Shown here: one piece after another, positions 11,462 to 22,000 of the stretch
Layout: each line of letters begins with the position of its first letter
Position numbering within the stretch: position 1 is the stretch's first letter
NCBI GenBank assembly: GCA_021234155.1
Contig: JAJEKV010000002.1
Span: 18,963,592-19,027,591 of the forward strand
Length of the DNA stretch: 64,000 nucleotides
Reading direction: 5' to 3'
From: Isoetes taiwanensis
Lineage: Eukaryota; Streptophyta; Lycopodiopsida; Isoetales; Isoetaceae
The notes under the pieces: model-generated
Seen by the model: the letters and a program-made list of their open reading frames with translations, nothing else
Told to the model about the DNA's origin: nothing
Database searches by the model: none
Position numbers and translations under genes: made by a program

Positions 11462-12020
11462 GAGCATGTTGGAGCCTAGGTGGCATGTTTGAGCCACCTT
11501 GGCATGTTGGACCCTAGGTGGCACGTTGGCGCCTGCATGGCATTTCTGGGCCTAGGTGGCATCTTTGAACCACCTTGGCATGTTGGAGCCTAGGTGGCAT
11601 AGTTGGCGCCCATGTGTGGCATGTTTGAGCCACCTTGGCATGTTGGAACCTAGGTGGCATGTTGGAGCATGCTTGGCATGTTTGAGCCACCTTGGCAATT
11701 TGGAACCCGCATGACATGTTTGAGCCTAGGTGGTATGTTGGAGCCATCTTGGCATGTTGGAGCCTAGGAGGCATGTTAATTGAGCCACCTTGGCATGTTT
11801 GTGCCTAGGTGGCATGTTGGAGCCCGTGTGGCATGTTTGAGCCACTTTGGCATGTTGGAGCCTAGGTGGCATGTTAATTGAGCCACCTTGGCATCTTTGA
11901 GCCACCTTGGCATGTTTTGCCTAGGTGGCATGTTGGAGCCCGCGTGGCATGTTTGAGCCACCTTGGCATGTTGGAGCCCACGTGGCATGTTTGAGCCACC
12001 TTGGCATGTTGAAGCCTAGG
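11462..12020. repeat. Minisatellite, third segment (19-bp unit, 57-bp higher order)
   Basis: Regular units such as ggcatgtttgagccacctt, ggcatgttggagcctaggt and ggcatgttggagcccacgt. Each is 19 bp and they often occur in that order, giving a 57-bp higher-order repeat. Since 57 is a multiple of 3, minus-strand frames stay open with a 19-residue period; these are not proteins. Confidence 0.93.
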
Positions 12021-12267
12021 CCACATTATCTGTCCCTCCTTTCATCTTATCAAATACAGAGCATTTCCGGTGATTTTTCTTCACACCCTTCTGGCTATGA
12101 TGCCCTTTTGCGAAGCCCTGTTTAACCTACAGCACGAAGATGCAGAAGAGCTGGAGGTAGAAGTAGTATCCGGAGGTGCAGGCAGGATCCAGACTTGGAA
12201 GAGCTGGAGTTGAAAGCCTTTGAAAACCAACAAAACATAAAGCAAGGCACCAAATTGCTCACCTGTG
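12021..12267. other. Non-repetitive insert in the minisatellite
   Basis: About 250 bp unrelated to the surrounding units. It contains 'gaagagctgga' twice. No gene or element type recognised. Confidence 0.55.
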
Positions 12268-13770
12268 CGCCATATGGCACGTTTGAGCCACCCTGGCATG
12301 TTTGAGCCTAGGTGGCATGGTGGAGCCCACGTGTCATGTTTGCACCACCTTGTCACGTTGGAGCCCACGTGACATTTCGAAGCCTAGGTGGCATGTTGGA
12401 GCCGAGGTAGCATTTGGAGCCTACGTGACATGTTTGAGCCATGTTGGAGCCCGTGTGGCATTTCGAAGCCTAGGTGGCATGTTTTAGCCACTTTGGCATG
12501 CTTGAGCCACCTTGGTAGGTTGGAGCCTAGGTGGCACGTTGGATCCCGGGCATGTTTGAGCCACCTTGGCATGTTGGAGCCTACGTGGCATGTTTGAGGC
12601 ACATTGGCATGCTTTGGAGCCTAGGTGGCATGTTGGAGCCCACGTGGTATGTTTGAGCCACCTTGGCATGTTTGAGCCTAGATGTTATGTTGGAGCCCAC
12701 GACATGTATGAGCCACCTTGGCATGTTGGAGCCTAGGTGGCATGTTGGCATGTTGGAGCGCGTGAAATGTTTGAGCCACCTTGGCATGTTTGAGCCTAGG
12801 TGACATGTTGGAGGCTAGGTGGCATGTTTGAGCCACCTTGGCATGCTGGAGCCTAGGTGGCATGTTGGAGCCCACATGGCATGTTTGAGCCACCTTGGCA
12901 TGTTGGATCCTAGGTGGCATGTTTGAGAAACCTTGGCATGTTGGAGCCCAGGAGGCATGTTGGAGCCTGCATGGCATGTTTGGGCCACCTTGGCATGTTT
13001 GAGCCACCTTGGCATGTTTGAGCCACCTTGGCATGCTGGAGCCTAGGTGGCATGTTGGAGCCCACATGGCATGTTTGAGCCACTTTGGCATGTTTGAGCC
13101 ACCTTGGCATGTTGGAGCCTAGGTGACATGTTGGAGCCCACGTGGCATGTTTGAGCCACCTTGGCATGTTTGAGCCTAGGTGGTATGTTGGAGCCCACGT
13201 GCATGTTTGAGCCACCTTGGAATGTTGGAGCCTAGGTGGCATGTAGGAGCCCGCGTGGCATTTTGAGCCGCCTTAGCATGTTGGAGCTCGCATGGCATAC
13301 ACCTTGGCATGTTTAAGCCTAGGTGGCATGTTTAAGCCATCTTGGCATAGGTGGCGTGTTGGAGCCCGCATGGCATGTTTGAGCCACCTTGGCATGTTTG
13401 AGCCTTGGTGGCGTGTTGGTGCCTAGGCGGCATGCTTGAGCCAGCTTTGCAGGTTGGAGCCTAGGTGGCATGTTGGAGCCCACATGGCATGTTTGAGCCA
13501 ACTTGACATGTTGGAGCCTAGGTGGCATGAAGCCCATGTGGCATGTTTGAGCCAGCTTGGCATGTTTGAGCCTAGGTGGCATGTTGGAGCCTAGGTGGCA
13601 TGTCGGAGCCTATAGGTGGCATATAGGAGCCCACATGGCATATTTGAGCCACCTTGGCATGTTTGAGCCTAGGTGGCATGTTGGTGCCTAGGTGGCATGC
13701 TTGAGCCACCTTGGCATGTTGGCACCTAATTGGCATGTTGGAGCCCACGTGGCATGTTTGAGCCATGTTG
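12268..13770. repeat. Minisatellite, main segment
   Basis: The longest uninterrupted block, about 78 units of 19 bp, with the 57-bp trimer clearest at 12.8-13.25 kb. Three junction variants recur: CCACCTTGG, CCTAGG (palindrome) and CCACGTGG (palindromic G-box core). The array ends at 'gagccatgttggatc'. Long minus-strand frames (up to about 137 codons) are by-products of the period. Confidence 0.95.
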
Positions 13771-13854
13771 GATCTAACCGTTGAAGTTATTTTTCACGAA
13801 TGTAAAACAATACGATACATTCCCAAGGTTGAGCACACAAACAATATTCCACGT

Positions 13855-14450
13855 GGTGGTGCTTTGCTTAGGAAATAGCCTCAAAAAAACCATACTTCCT
13901 TAAGAAATAGCTACGTAAAAACTACACCACTTCAGAAAACCACACTTCTGTAAAAAACAGCCACTTAAAAACTACACCTACTTAAAAACCACACCTCAAA
14001 AAATTATACTTACTTTAAAAAACAGCTACTTAAAAACTATACCTAGTTATATAAACCACACCTAAAAAAATCATACTTCCTTAAAAATAGCTTCTTAAAA
14101 ACTACACCTAGTTATAAACTACACCACTTCAAAAAACCATCATTAAAAAATAGCCACTTAAAAACTACACTCGCTTATAAACCACACTTCAAAAAACCTT
14201 ACTTCTTTAAAAAACAGCTATTTAAAAACTACACCCACTTATAAACGACACCTCAAAAAACAACACCTCGAGCGATTGAAAAAATCATACCACTTCAGAA
14301 AACCATACTTCCTTAAAAAACAACCACTTAAAAACTATACCTCCTTATAAACCACACTTAAAAAAACTATACTTCCATAAAAAATGACTACTTAAAACTA
14401 CACCTAGTTATAAACTACACCTCAAAAAACAACACCTTCTTAATGTAGTG
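13855..14450. repeat. A-rich degenerate tandem array
   Basis: Irregular repetition of phrases such as 'aaaaaccacacttc', 'cttaaaaactacacc' and 'aaaaaacagccac', with a loose unit of roughly 60 bp. The complementary motif is seen at 1.98-2.29 kb. Non-coding. Confidence 0.8.
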
Positions 14451-15062
14451 ATCTCTATATTATGACCATAGTGTTTCATGTGATGCATATTTTGCATGAA
14501 ATGTGACATGATATGAAGTTAACAATAGATATAGAATATTTTACATAACAAAAGAGACCGTATGTGGTTGAAGCTTAGGGAGTCACGAGTTGAGAAGACA
14601 ATGTGCTAGATCTATAGCAAGAATTAGCATCATTTTCGAGGTGCCTAAGAGCTCATATCAACATGCCTGCGACCTCCTGCCCCTCTTTAGATCTCGGGCT
14701 TGCAGCACTCATTCTAAACAATCATCTGATTAAGGTATTAGAACCGAGGGGTGAAAGCTTCACCCTGCCTTTATAATCCTCAAGCCCCTAGTTACTCTCC
14801 TCCACATCATAGCTGAGGAAATAATTGTATGAATCCAGTGCCACCATCATTTCCTTTGCATTAGGTTTAGACAACGCACTAGGCAAAGAGTGCATTGAGC
14901 AAATAAGCAGAGGGCTTCAACATCTAGCTCCTTTATTGGCTAAAGGTCTTTTTAATCAATCTCCTCAATGATATCCATCTGTAATGCGTAGACATCCCTC
15001 AATATACATATGTCTATAACCACATGTACATATCAAAGTTTGTAAGCGAATTTATCTCCATT
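14451..15062. other. No gene recognised
   Basis: Single-copy-looking DNA. 'ctttataatcc' near 14780 resembles a TATA box but nothing coding follows. Confidence 0.45.
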
Positions 15063-15235
15063 GGCAGGCAGGCAGGCAGTATTTTAACGTCACGGGAACT
15101 CTATAGCGGGCTATGGGATGGGTCTATGCATAGTGCGAAACTGGGCGATCTTGAATTCGAGACCTACATGTTCTAGGACTAGTGTGTTACCACCAAATCA
15201 AAGTCCCATGCAACCTATTAGATTGACTATGTTTT
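15063..15235 (-). mobile_element. tRNA-derived SINE with LINE-like 3' end and (TGCC)n tail
   Basis: On the minus strand a tRNA-like head contains GGTGGTAACACACTAG and a B-box-like GGTCTCGAATTC. It is followed by CCCATAGCCCGC...GTTCCCGTGACGTTAAAATA, a variant of the LINE 3' module found elsewhere in this window, and then a (TGCC)n tail (15063-15078). SINEs that borrow the 3' end of a partner LINE are well known. The 5' limit is approximate. Confidence 0.55.
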
Positions 15236-15329
15236 TGGAGAAGTATAACCTGTTGTTATATTGTTCATCTTCAATTATTACTTTCGTCTTGCATTATTTA
15301 CTCCCTCCCTATGATTTAGTTTTTCTTAG

Positions 15330-15745
15330 CATGGGATGATAAAAGAGGCCCTTAATCTTTTCCAGGAGATGCCAGAGAGGAACACAACTTCCTGAAAGTC
15401 CATCATCACCGCTTATGCTCATAAATAAGAACTTCAAAAGGCATTGCAAGTAATTCAACAAATGCACAAAGGGAATGTATCTTCCTGCAATGCCATGACT
15501 ATGGCTTTTGTTGATCAAGGATGCTTATATGAGCCTCTTCAATCCTATCGAAAGATGCCTCAATGGGATATTTTCTTATGGGGTATATAAAGTACCTAAA
15601 ACGAGCCCTTGACTTTTTTAATCAAATGCCATGTAGGAGCAAGATTTCATGGAACGTCAATCCATATGTCCAGCAAGGACATTCCATGAAGTTTAAGGCC
15701 TTTTATAAGGTTGCATCCATGCAAATAGCTCCATTCTTTTCAAAC
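15330..15745 (+). pseudogene. Pentatricopeptide repeat (PLS-type PPR) pseudogene fragment
   Basis: Reading across frames gives NLFQEMPERNTTS, SIITAYAH, ALQVIQQMHKGNVSSCNAM, QSYRKMPQWDIFLW, ALDFFNQMPCRSKISWN and YVQQGHSMK. These are successive PPR units (xxFxxMPxRNxxSWNxMIxxYxxxG). At least three in-frame stops and one frameshift break it. Functional PPR proteins bind organellar RNA; this piece cannot be made intact. The right end merges into a transposase fragment on the other strand. Confidence 0.8.
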
Positions 15746-16160
15746 TTTAGCATTGCCTCTCTTTGGATTGGAGTCATCACTCCCAATTGGAACGTGTCAC
15801 CTTGTTCATACAAGAACATGGACTCTTGATATTGTTGCACCCACATGTTGATGCTAGTGGGAAGGTCTTCATGTAGCTTCCAAGTGTTTCGAACAACACT
15901 CTTCGCAACGTTGTAAACATCCCGGATCTTCAGCACGTCATCCCCTACACATACTATCCTTGTCATGCACATCGAGTTTAAATCTCCACCTCTCCTCTTG
16001 CATGTTCATAACACTTCGTGGTGTGTGCCAATGGGCATTGAGGGAATGAGCATAAGAATCTCTAAGGTGAGCCTTGCCATAGTAAATTTATTGATCCAGA
16101 GAAAGGTATCAGATTCAAGCTAGCACCGTGGATCTCTCTTCAAGAATTGAGGGAATGGGT
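15731..16160 (-). pseudogene. MULE-like transposase fragment
   Basis: The minus frame down to 15703 reads VYNVAKSVVRNTWKLHEDLP, ...QESMFLYEQ..., then MLKFEKNGAICMDATL. This resembles the part of plant MULE/SWIM-type transposases leading into the first catalytic Asp (K-x-x-N-x-x-x-C-M-D-A-T). A second frame further upstream reads YHGKAHLRDSYAHSLNAHW. It is truncated right after the first Asp and frameshifted. Confidence 0.5.
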
Positions 16161-16429
16161 TATACCTCTTAAGTTGTTTACCTCTTAAAAATAATCTTAA
16201 GAAGATAAATACATGTGCTATCTTCTCCTCCAGATCCAAATCGTCCATAGCTCCAAGGCGCTTCAAAAATGCATCTGTGCATTTCGGTGGCGCATAGAAA
16301 TTCTAGACGATAACAGTGAGATGCCGGAGGGTGGCTTCCAACATCCCACGTGTCACTATGCTAGCCACTTATTGAGTCCACGGTCGCTGCACACTATCGA
16401 TTTTCAGGGATAAAGTACGCGGGGATCTC

Positions 16430-17080
16430 GAAGGCGAGGATCTCCCCTTTTATCGGCCATGCAACTGTGATCCCGGAGGACGGCCTCATTACTCGCCGTC
16501 CGGCATTGGATTCAAAGGAGGGGCGGTGATCCCAGAGGCAAGGATATATCGGCCGTGGGTTGGTGATCTCGGAGGAGAAAATCGCGTCTCCAAATGCGGG
16601 GATCCCGGACGTCGGGCTTACCACGACTGATTACAGGAGCATTATCGGCCATGCCAAGGGGATCCCCGAGGCGGGAATAACCTGGCCGATATCAGGTCCC
16701 GATATCGGCATAGGTTGGTGATCCCAGAGGAGGGAATCACATCTGTCGGATGCAGGGATCCCGGACGTCAAGTTTATCACGACTGATTACGGGAGTGTTA
16801 TCGGCCACGACAAGGGAATCCCCAAGGCCGGGATCACATGTTGGTGATTCTGGATGGCGAGATCACCCTGTACTTTTTATGGTGATACCGGAGGCGAGGA
16901 ACACCACGGACGGCCCAAATGTGTCAGGGGAACGAATGGCCGAGATTGGCACAGGTCCCCTCACGTGCGTCAGTATGGTGAAACGAAGGGGCCTGGAACG
17001 GGTTCCGTCGAGAGATGGTGGTGATACCGAAGGCCGTTATTTTCACCTCTGGGATCCCCGAAACCACGGTAAAACTATCC
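16430..17080. repeat. GC-rich tandem repeats, main period about 156 bp
   Basis: The block 'gggatcccggacgtc...cacgactgattac...ttatcggcca' at about 16599 recurs at about 16756. Shorter phrases (ggtgatcccagagg, tatcggcc) recur through the whole interval. Composition is far more GC-rich than the flanks. No protein recognised; possibly part of a repeat element. Confidence 0.65.
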
Positions 17081-17442
17081 AGAGCTGATTTATGCTAACA
17101 AGTCAGGAACTCTTCTTCGTGAAAACGAGCCAAAGACAAGCGGCCCAACTTGGGCACACGTGGCCAGGCAAGTGGGTCCAGGACAAGATCATGGAAACAC
17201 ACCTAGTTTCGATAGATACGGGTACATTGGACTAAGGGTGCTTTCCCATGAGATTGGCGACACAAAAATCACGGGTCCGTGTCAAAACCTCGCCATTAGA
17301 AATGCTTGGTGATTACTTCTGATTGAGGTCAAAAACCTGAGTCTTTGAGTTTGAGGCGCCCATGGGAACCTGCACGCCCTTATTTGGACCTCAAGAAAAC
17401 CGGTGCCTTTTTTGTCTTCCGAAATCGGGGTATCGCGCGACT

Positions 17443-17520
17443 GAAATTCGCTTAAGCGAATTTCAAAAAAGAATATTCTTTAAAGATCCAACTTTTTTGA
17501 AATTCGCTTAAGCGAATTTC
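17443..17520. repeat. Two perfect 22-bp palindromes centred on GCTTAAGC
   Basis: Positions 17443-17464 and 17499-17520 are identical perfect palindromes (arms GAAATTCGCTT). Part-copies lie at about 17602 and, in inverse context, at about 18554-18575 near the other end of the element. They may be transposase-binding or hairpin-forming subterminal sites. Confidence 0.85.
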
Positions 17521-17761
17521 AGATTTCGATGCCAGAAAATGGTGTCTGAATCCGTCAGAATCCGTCAGGACGCCTGCCCAGGTGATTTTGAGGAAAAAAT
17601 AGAAATTCGCTTAAGCCTGTCAGATTCCTTCAGAAAAAAAAAAATGAAATTCGCTCCGTTGATGAATTCTGATCCAATTCTGTTGCTGAATTCTAATCCA
17701 ATTTTAATACTCTAATCCAATTCCGTTGCGAAATTCTTATTGATCTGCTAATTCGATTCTA

Positions 17762-18211
17762 TTGTTAAATGGCACTTTCCATGCTAGAAGAAGAGCGATC
17801 ACTGGCCAGGTAACCGAACCCACAACCGCCATTCTTTTCCAATCAACGGAACCGAAGCTCCAATTGAAGCACCAATCTGCTCCAACGCCGTCCAAAAACC
17901 CTGTTGTGTCACCGTCTCAAGCACCTGGCACTACTGTAATTGCTCCGGCGCCATCGCCAAGCTCCAAAGCACCCGTTTCTTCCCCTCCAACGCCTTCGCC
18001 GAGCTCCAAAACACCCATTTCTTCCCCATTATCGCTATCCCAAATACCAGTTTCTTCACCTCCAAGCTTCCAAGCGCCCGGATCTAAATCGCCAAGCTCG
18101 CCATCGCCAACTGGCCAAGCTCCCAGCCCGTCTTTCGGGCGCCTGCGTAATGCTTGTCGCGGCAGTCGATGTGGCCTTCAGACAATTAGAATCTTGGATC
18201 TTTCCGTATGA
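17762..18211 (+). pseudogene. Pro/Ser-rich, arabinogalactan-protein-like coding stretch
   Basis: The frame has SPSQAPGTTVIAPAPSPSSK and repeated SSPPTPSPSS blocks, the Ala/Ser/Thr-Pro dipeptides expected of hydroxyproline-rich arabinogalactan proteins. It has no in-frame ATG; the nearby ATG at 17769 reads a different frame that stops within 15 codons. The other frame after about 18140 reads GACVMLVAAVDVAF, a hydrophobic run resembling the tail of a GPI signal, suggesting a frameshift. It lies wholly inside the PIF-like element and is most simply a captured, broken gene piece. Confidence 0.4.
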
Positions 18212-18368
18212 GGCAAGAAAGTTTATGCCGTTATTAATTAGAAAAGTGACTGGGAAATGGAACAGCAAGTACAAGGATTAGTAACAACCCCCAATAGAGG
18301 CTGGTACGATTTGATTCCACACTCTGTTTGTTCGGATTTGGTTGTGTCGTAGCTTCTTCACGCTCCAG

Positions 18369-18458
18369 ATAACCTCGAAACAACAACGTTTAATGACTAT
18401 TGCTGTTAAACGAGCTCGTATTTTAGCTTTGTTACCTTTTGTCAATAACGAAAGTTAA
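18369..18458 (+). pseudogene. rps18: Plastid rps18 3'-end fragment (nuclear insertion)
   Basis: Translation gives [20 protein letters not shown] followed by PFVNNES and TAA (18456-18458). This matches the C-terminus of chloroplast ribosomal protein bS18, encoded in land plants by plastid rps18. The sequence just upstream does not continue the rps18 frame, so only about 90 bases are recognisable. It sits inside the PIF-like element, so plastid DNA was either captured by it or inserted into it. Confidence 0.8.
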
Positions 18459-19086
18459 TTGGATATTATTAATAATAAATCTCATTAATTAAGGCCCAGC
18501 GGGCTTGGTAGGAAATCGCACATCGGAAAGAGAGGTCTTTCCGGCTCCGGCAGCCAATTTCGCATAAGCGAATTTCGGCCGCGGAACACCCCGAAATCGG
18601 GAGCCAAAAAAGACCCCGCAAGAAAACCTTGAGGTCGGAGATCCACGGGAAAGCACCCTAATAAAGAGACCTACAGTTCACGAGGAGCTTCTCTTCTCGT
18701 TTTGGAGGTAACTTGTTTGCAGAAGCTTGAGATCTCTCAAGAACGACTCCATGCCAATATTTTAAAGAGGAAGTTGCAGGAATCCTGCTAGAGTGAGAAC
18801 TGAATCCGAACCCAAGTGGCAAAAGTTTGAATCGGATTGGAAACCCACACTAAATCTTCGCCTTGTCTGCCCCTAAAACCCGCTGGTCAAACCGTTCTTC
18901 TTGAGCTGTAAATTGAGCGCACCTGTCGGCATATGGCTATCCGCTGATTACACTGTCCATGCTATTTTCCATTAACATTGCATAATATATGTACTGGACA
19001 GACCAATCATCTATACCCAGTTGTAATAATATTTTGCGCACGCATATGTACAAAGACCACGTGATTCCTTGCTGAGAGAAATACCA

Positions 19087-22000
19087 TCAACGTAAATGGT
19101 GCCTGTGGACAAACAAAATACAAAAGAATCAGCTTGTAAAGTTTGGACTATGTACTCAACTACATCTTAACTCAGATAAATCTTGCTGGACAAGACAATA
19201 ATGACCTATTTCCAGGAGTATCAATTCTACTCAAACTTTTCGTATCATCCTTTAGCTGTATCAGAAAGACCTTAACATTTCATCCGGTCACTTACAGCGG
19301 TCTTGTGATTCAGTACGCAAACTATAAGCACTTGATGCCCTAAAGCCTGTGTTATACATACATTGTCCATCCATGTGAAGACCTGGACCGATAAGAATCG
19401 GTACTTCATTTGGTGCCAGTGCATCTCTACACTCAAAGCAACAACCTCTGTCTAAGGTATAAATTCAGCCACCTTTCTAGTCTGCACTATGATCAGGCTT
19501 TAATGCTATTATCTGTTCTCAAACACTCACCCAAATCATGGTATGGATTCTATAAAACCATCGGGTCACCTCCAAGCTATAAGCTGTAATGAAGACAGAT
19601 TACTACTTCGGACTTTCTAAAACTACTTCCTTCAAAAATCAGCTTGTCATTCTTCGACTTGGAAAATTAGCATACCAACAAATGTAAAACCTCCTATACA
19701 AGATAAACATGTGCACACTTGTTATGCTTGTTGATAGGGGATTCCCTTGTAGTTCTTATACTTGACATACATGTTTACTCATGGTACCTCCAGATTAGAC
19801 ACATGCTTTGTATTCAAATAGCTTACTATGCCTCACACTTGGTCTACGCTTAGTATAGGCTAGCTCATATATTGTATGAGATAAGGCTTTCATTGGGGAT
19901 CTCTGTAAATATAAAGTGGCGTTATGTACAGCAATGGACCAGAACTCTAAAAAATGTTTGCACAACTATGCTGCAAACAAGATCGCAAATGGATATATTC
20001 CTTCAATTCCTTCTTGTTGCAGAGTACAAGGAGCCTTCCCAGCTTGAATGCAGATCAAAGTCCTTTGACACTTATTATCGACCATCATCTGTTGTTAAGG
20101 TTTATCCTAAAATAGATCCACATTGGAGCAAAGTCTTAAGTACCTCCTCATGAATGAACTTCGACCAGTCCACACAAGTACTAATTTCACACATGTTTGG
20201 CCCATGAAGGTCCATCATCTGTTGTTAAGGTTTATCCTAAAATAGATCCACATTGGAGCAAAGTCTTAAGTACCTCCTCATGAATGAACTTCGACCAGTC
20301 CACACAAGTACTAATTTCACACATGTTTGGCCCATGAAGGTCCATCCACAAACAATGCCAAATGACACAGTTTTGGGTGCTTAATAACCAGAAACGCCAG
20401 GTAGCCTCGCGCCATTTGTTCCTTTGCAAGCGGTTTCAACATGGGAATGAGAGATGCGCATAATTATGCCATAAAACACTTTGACCTTGCTACTTTGAAA
20501 AAACAGCTATAGCTTGGTCATACTTCAAAAACAGCATGTGATCAAGCCATTTTTCTGACTTATCCTTGCTTGCCTTTCTCTTTACCTTGCTAGTTTGAAA
20601 ACAGCCATAGCTTGGTTTTTTCTACTTCCTTCTGAGAAGGCATCCATCTCCTTTTTCTTTAGCATAAACTGAGGTTCTAATTATTTTATCATAACCAAAG
20701 CTCCATTTCTATCAATAATGATGAAGACATCATCCATCATATGGAACATGCAGCCACATTTGACATTTGTCGGTTTTTCATTATTTTCTTATACTGAAGG
20801 GGACAGACAGCTTTAAGATCATAATAGTTAGCTTGATCAATGCTTAATCATTATACTTCCCTCTAAAGAGACTTACATATAACACGACCAACTTGTAAAA
20901 ATTATCTCTGGTATCCACCATGTTCATTACCTGAGTGTCTCTTTAGTCCCTCGCCGGATTTTGCAACGTATTGTTTTTAACCCAAGCTTTTGGTGTGCTT
21001 CAAATCGATGACAACCAGAAAATCCTACATACCAGCTTTCAGAGAGGCTGAATTTTAAAACGGAAAAAGCCCCCAGCACTTGTAAGAATACTCATCAACT
21101 TACCATAGTATATGCCATCCACTTCTAAGATATCTATCTGGTAAAAAGGAGAATAAATTACATAGTTTTAAAACCTCTGGTAAAAAGGAGAAAAACTTGC
21201 ACAATTTTGGAACCTCCAGCAAGTGAAACATCTGCAACTATTGTGGTACTTGAGCAAAGAGTTACTTCCTATGGCTGTCTATTTCCTGCCGTACTGACAA
21301 GCAGAAAGCCAGCTCATGGGTTGTATTGAGAAGAATTCACTTCTAAGGCAGCGAGGACAAGCAAACTGCAGATGCTACAACCTTAAAACATTCAATCACC
21401 ACATGATTCCCAAGCTACAACCTTAAAACATTCAATCACCACATGATTCCCAAAAACCACATACAGTTCCCAATTTGCAGGATAATAATTTTCAATTAAG
21501 ACAGGTGAAACAACAATGAGCCCCATGCACACTTCTACACAAATTCAAATATAGTGAAGGAACACATGGCATACTTACTGGCTCTTGCAGTCCAATCTCA
21601 GCAATACTTTCCATAAGTTCCTTCACCTTCTCTTGATCATTGCTTCTTGTACGAAGCAGTGGCCTTCTTATCTGATCTAGAGGGACATCAGCAATTAATG
21701 GACCCCGTATCCTACCACGATCTGCAGTTGCTCCTGTACGTCTTGCTTTGTGAGACCTTGTAACCAAATATCCCTGTACGTCCTGCTCAACAACTTAATG
21801 ATATTGTTTATGAGCCCCCCTACTAATTGTTCAATCAGTCATCACTTTTCTTATTCAAAAAACCACACAGAACCAATGCATGACATTACCATCTGCAGTT
21901 ACAATAACTGCTACTTATTCATATTTTAAAGTAAACCAAACTCTTCTGATATCGCACTTTAGGACAACTCTGGCCTTGTTTTTAACCTTTTGGGCTCATG

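Larger units (their letters stand above)
17236..18658 (+). mobile_element. Non-autonomous PIF/Harbinger-like TIR element with captured sequence
   Basis: Starts GGGTGCTTTCCC at 17236 and ends GGGAAAGCACCC at 18658, a perfect 12-bp terminal inverted repeat. It is flanked on both sides by TAA (17233-17235 and 18659-18661), the 3-bp target duplication typical of PIF/Harbinger. Subterminal parts are also inverted, with variants of 'ttttttg.ct.ccga..tcgggg' and 'gaaattcgctta.gcgaa' at both ends. Length is 1423 bp. No DDE transposase is seen. The interior holds a Pro/Ser-rich coding stretch and a plastid rps18 3' end. The superfamily call rests on target site and TIR length and start, so it is likely but not proven. 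Confidence 0.75.

Noticed and set aside
12678-13242. Long minus-strand frames (up to ~137 codons) with periodic MPPRLQHAKVAQTCH-type protein
   Set aside because: They arise because the 57-bp minisatellite period is a multiple of three; all variation follows the DNA repeat rather than codon constraint.
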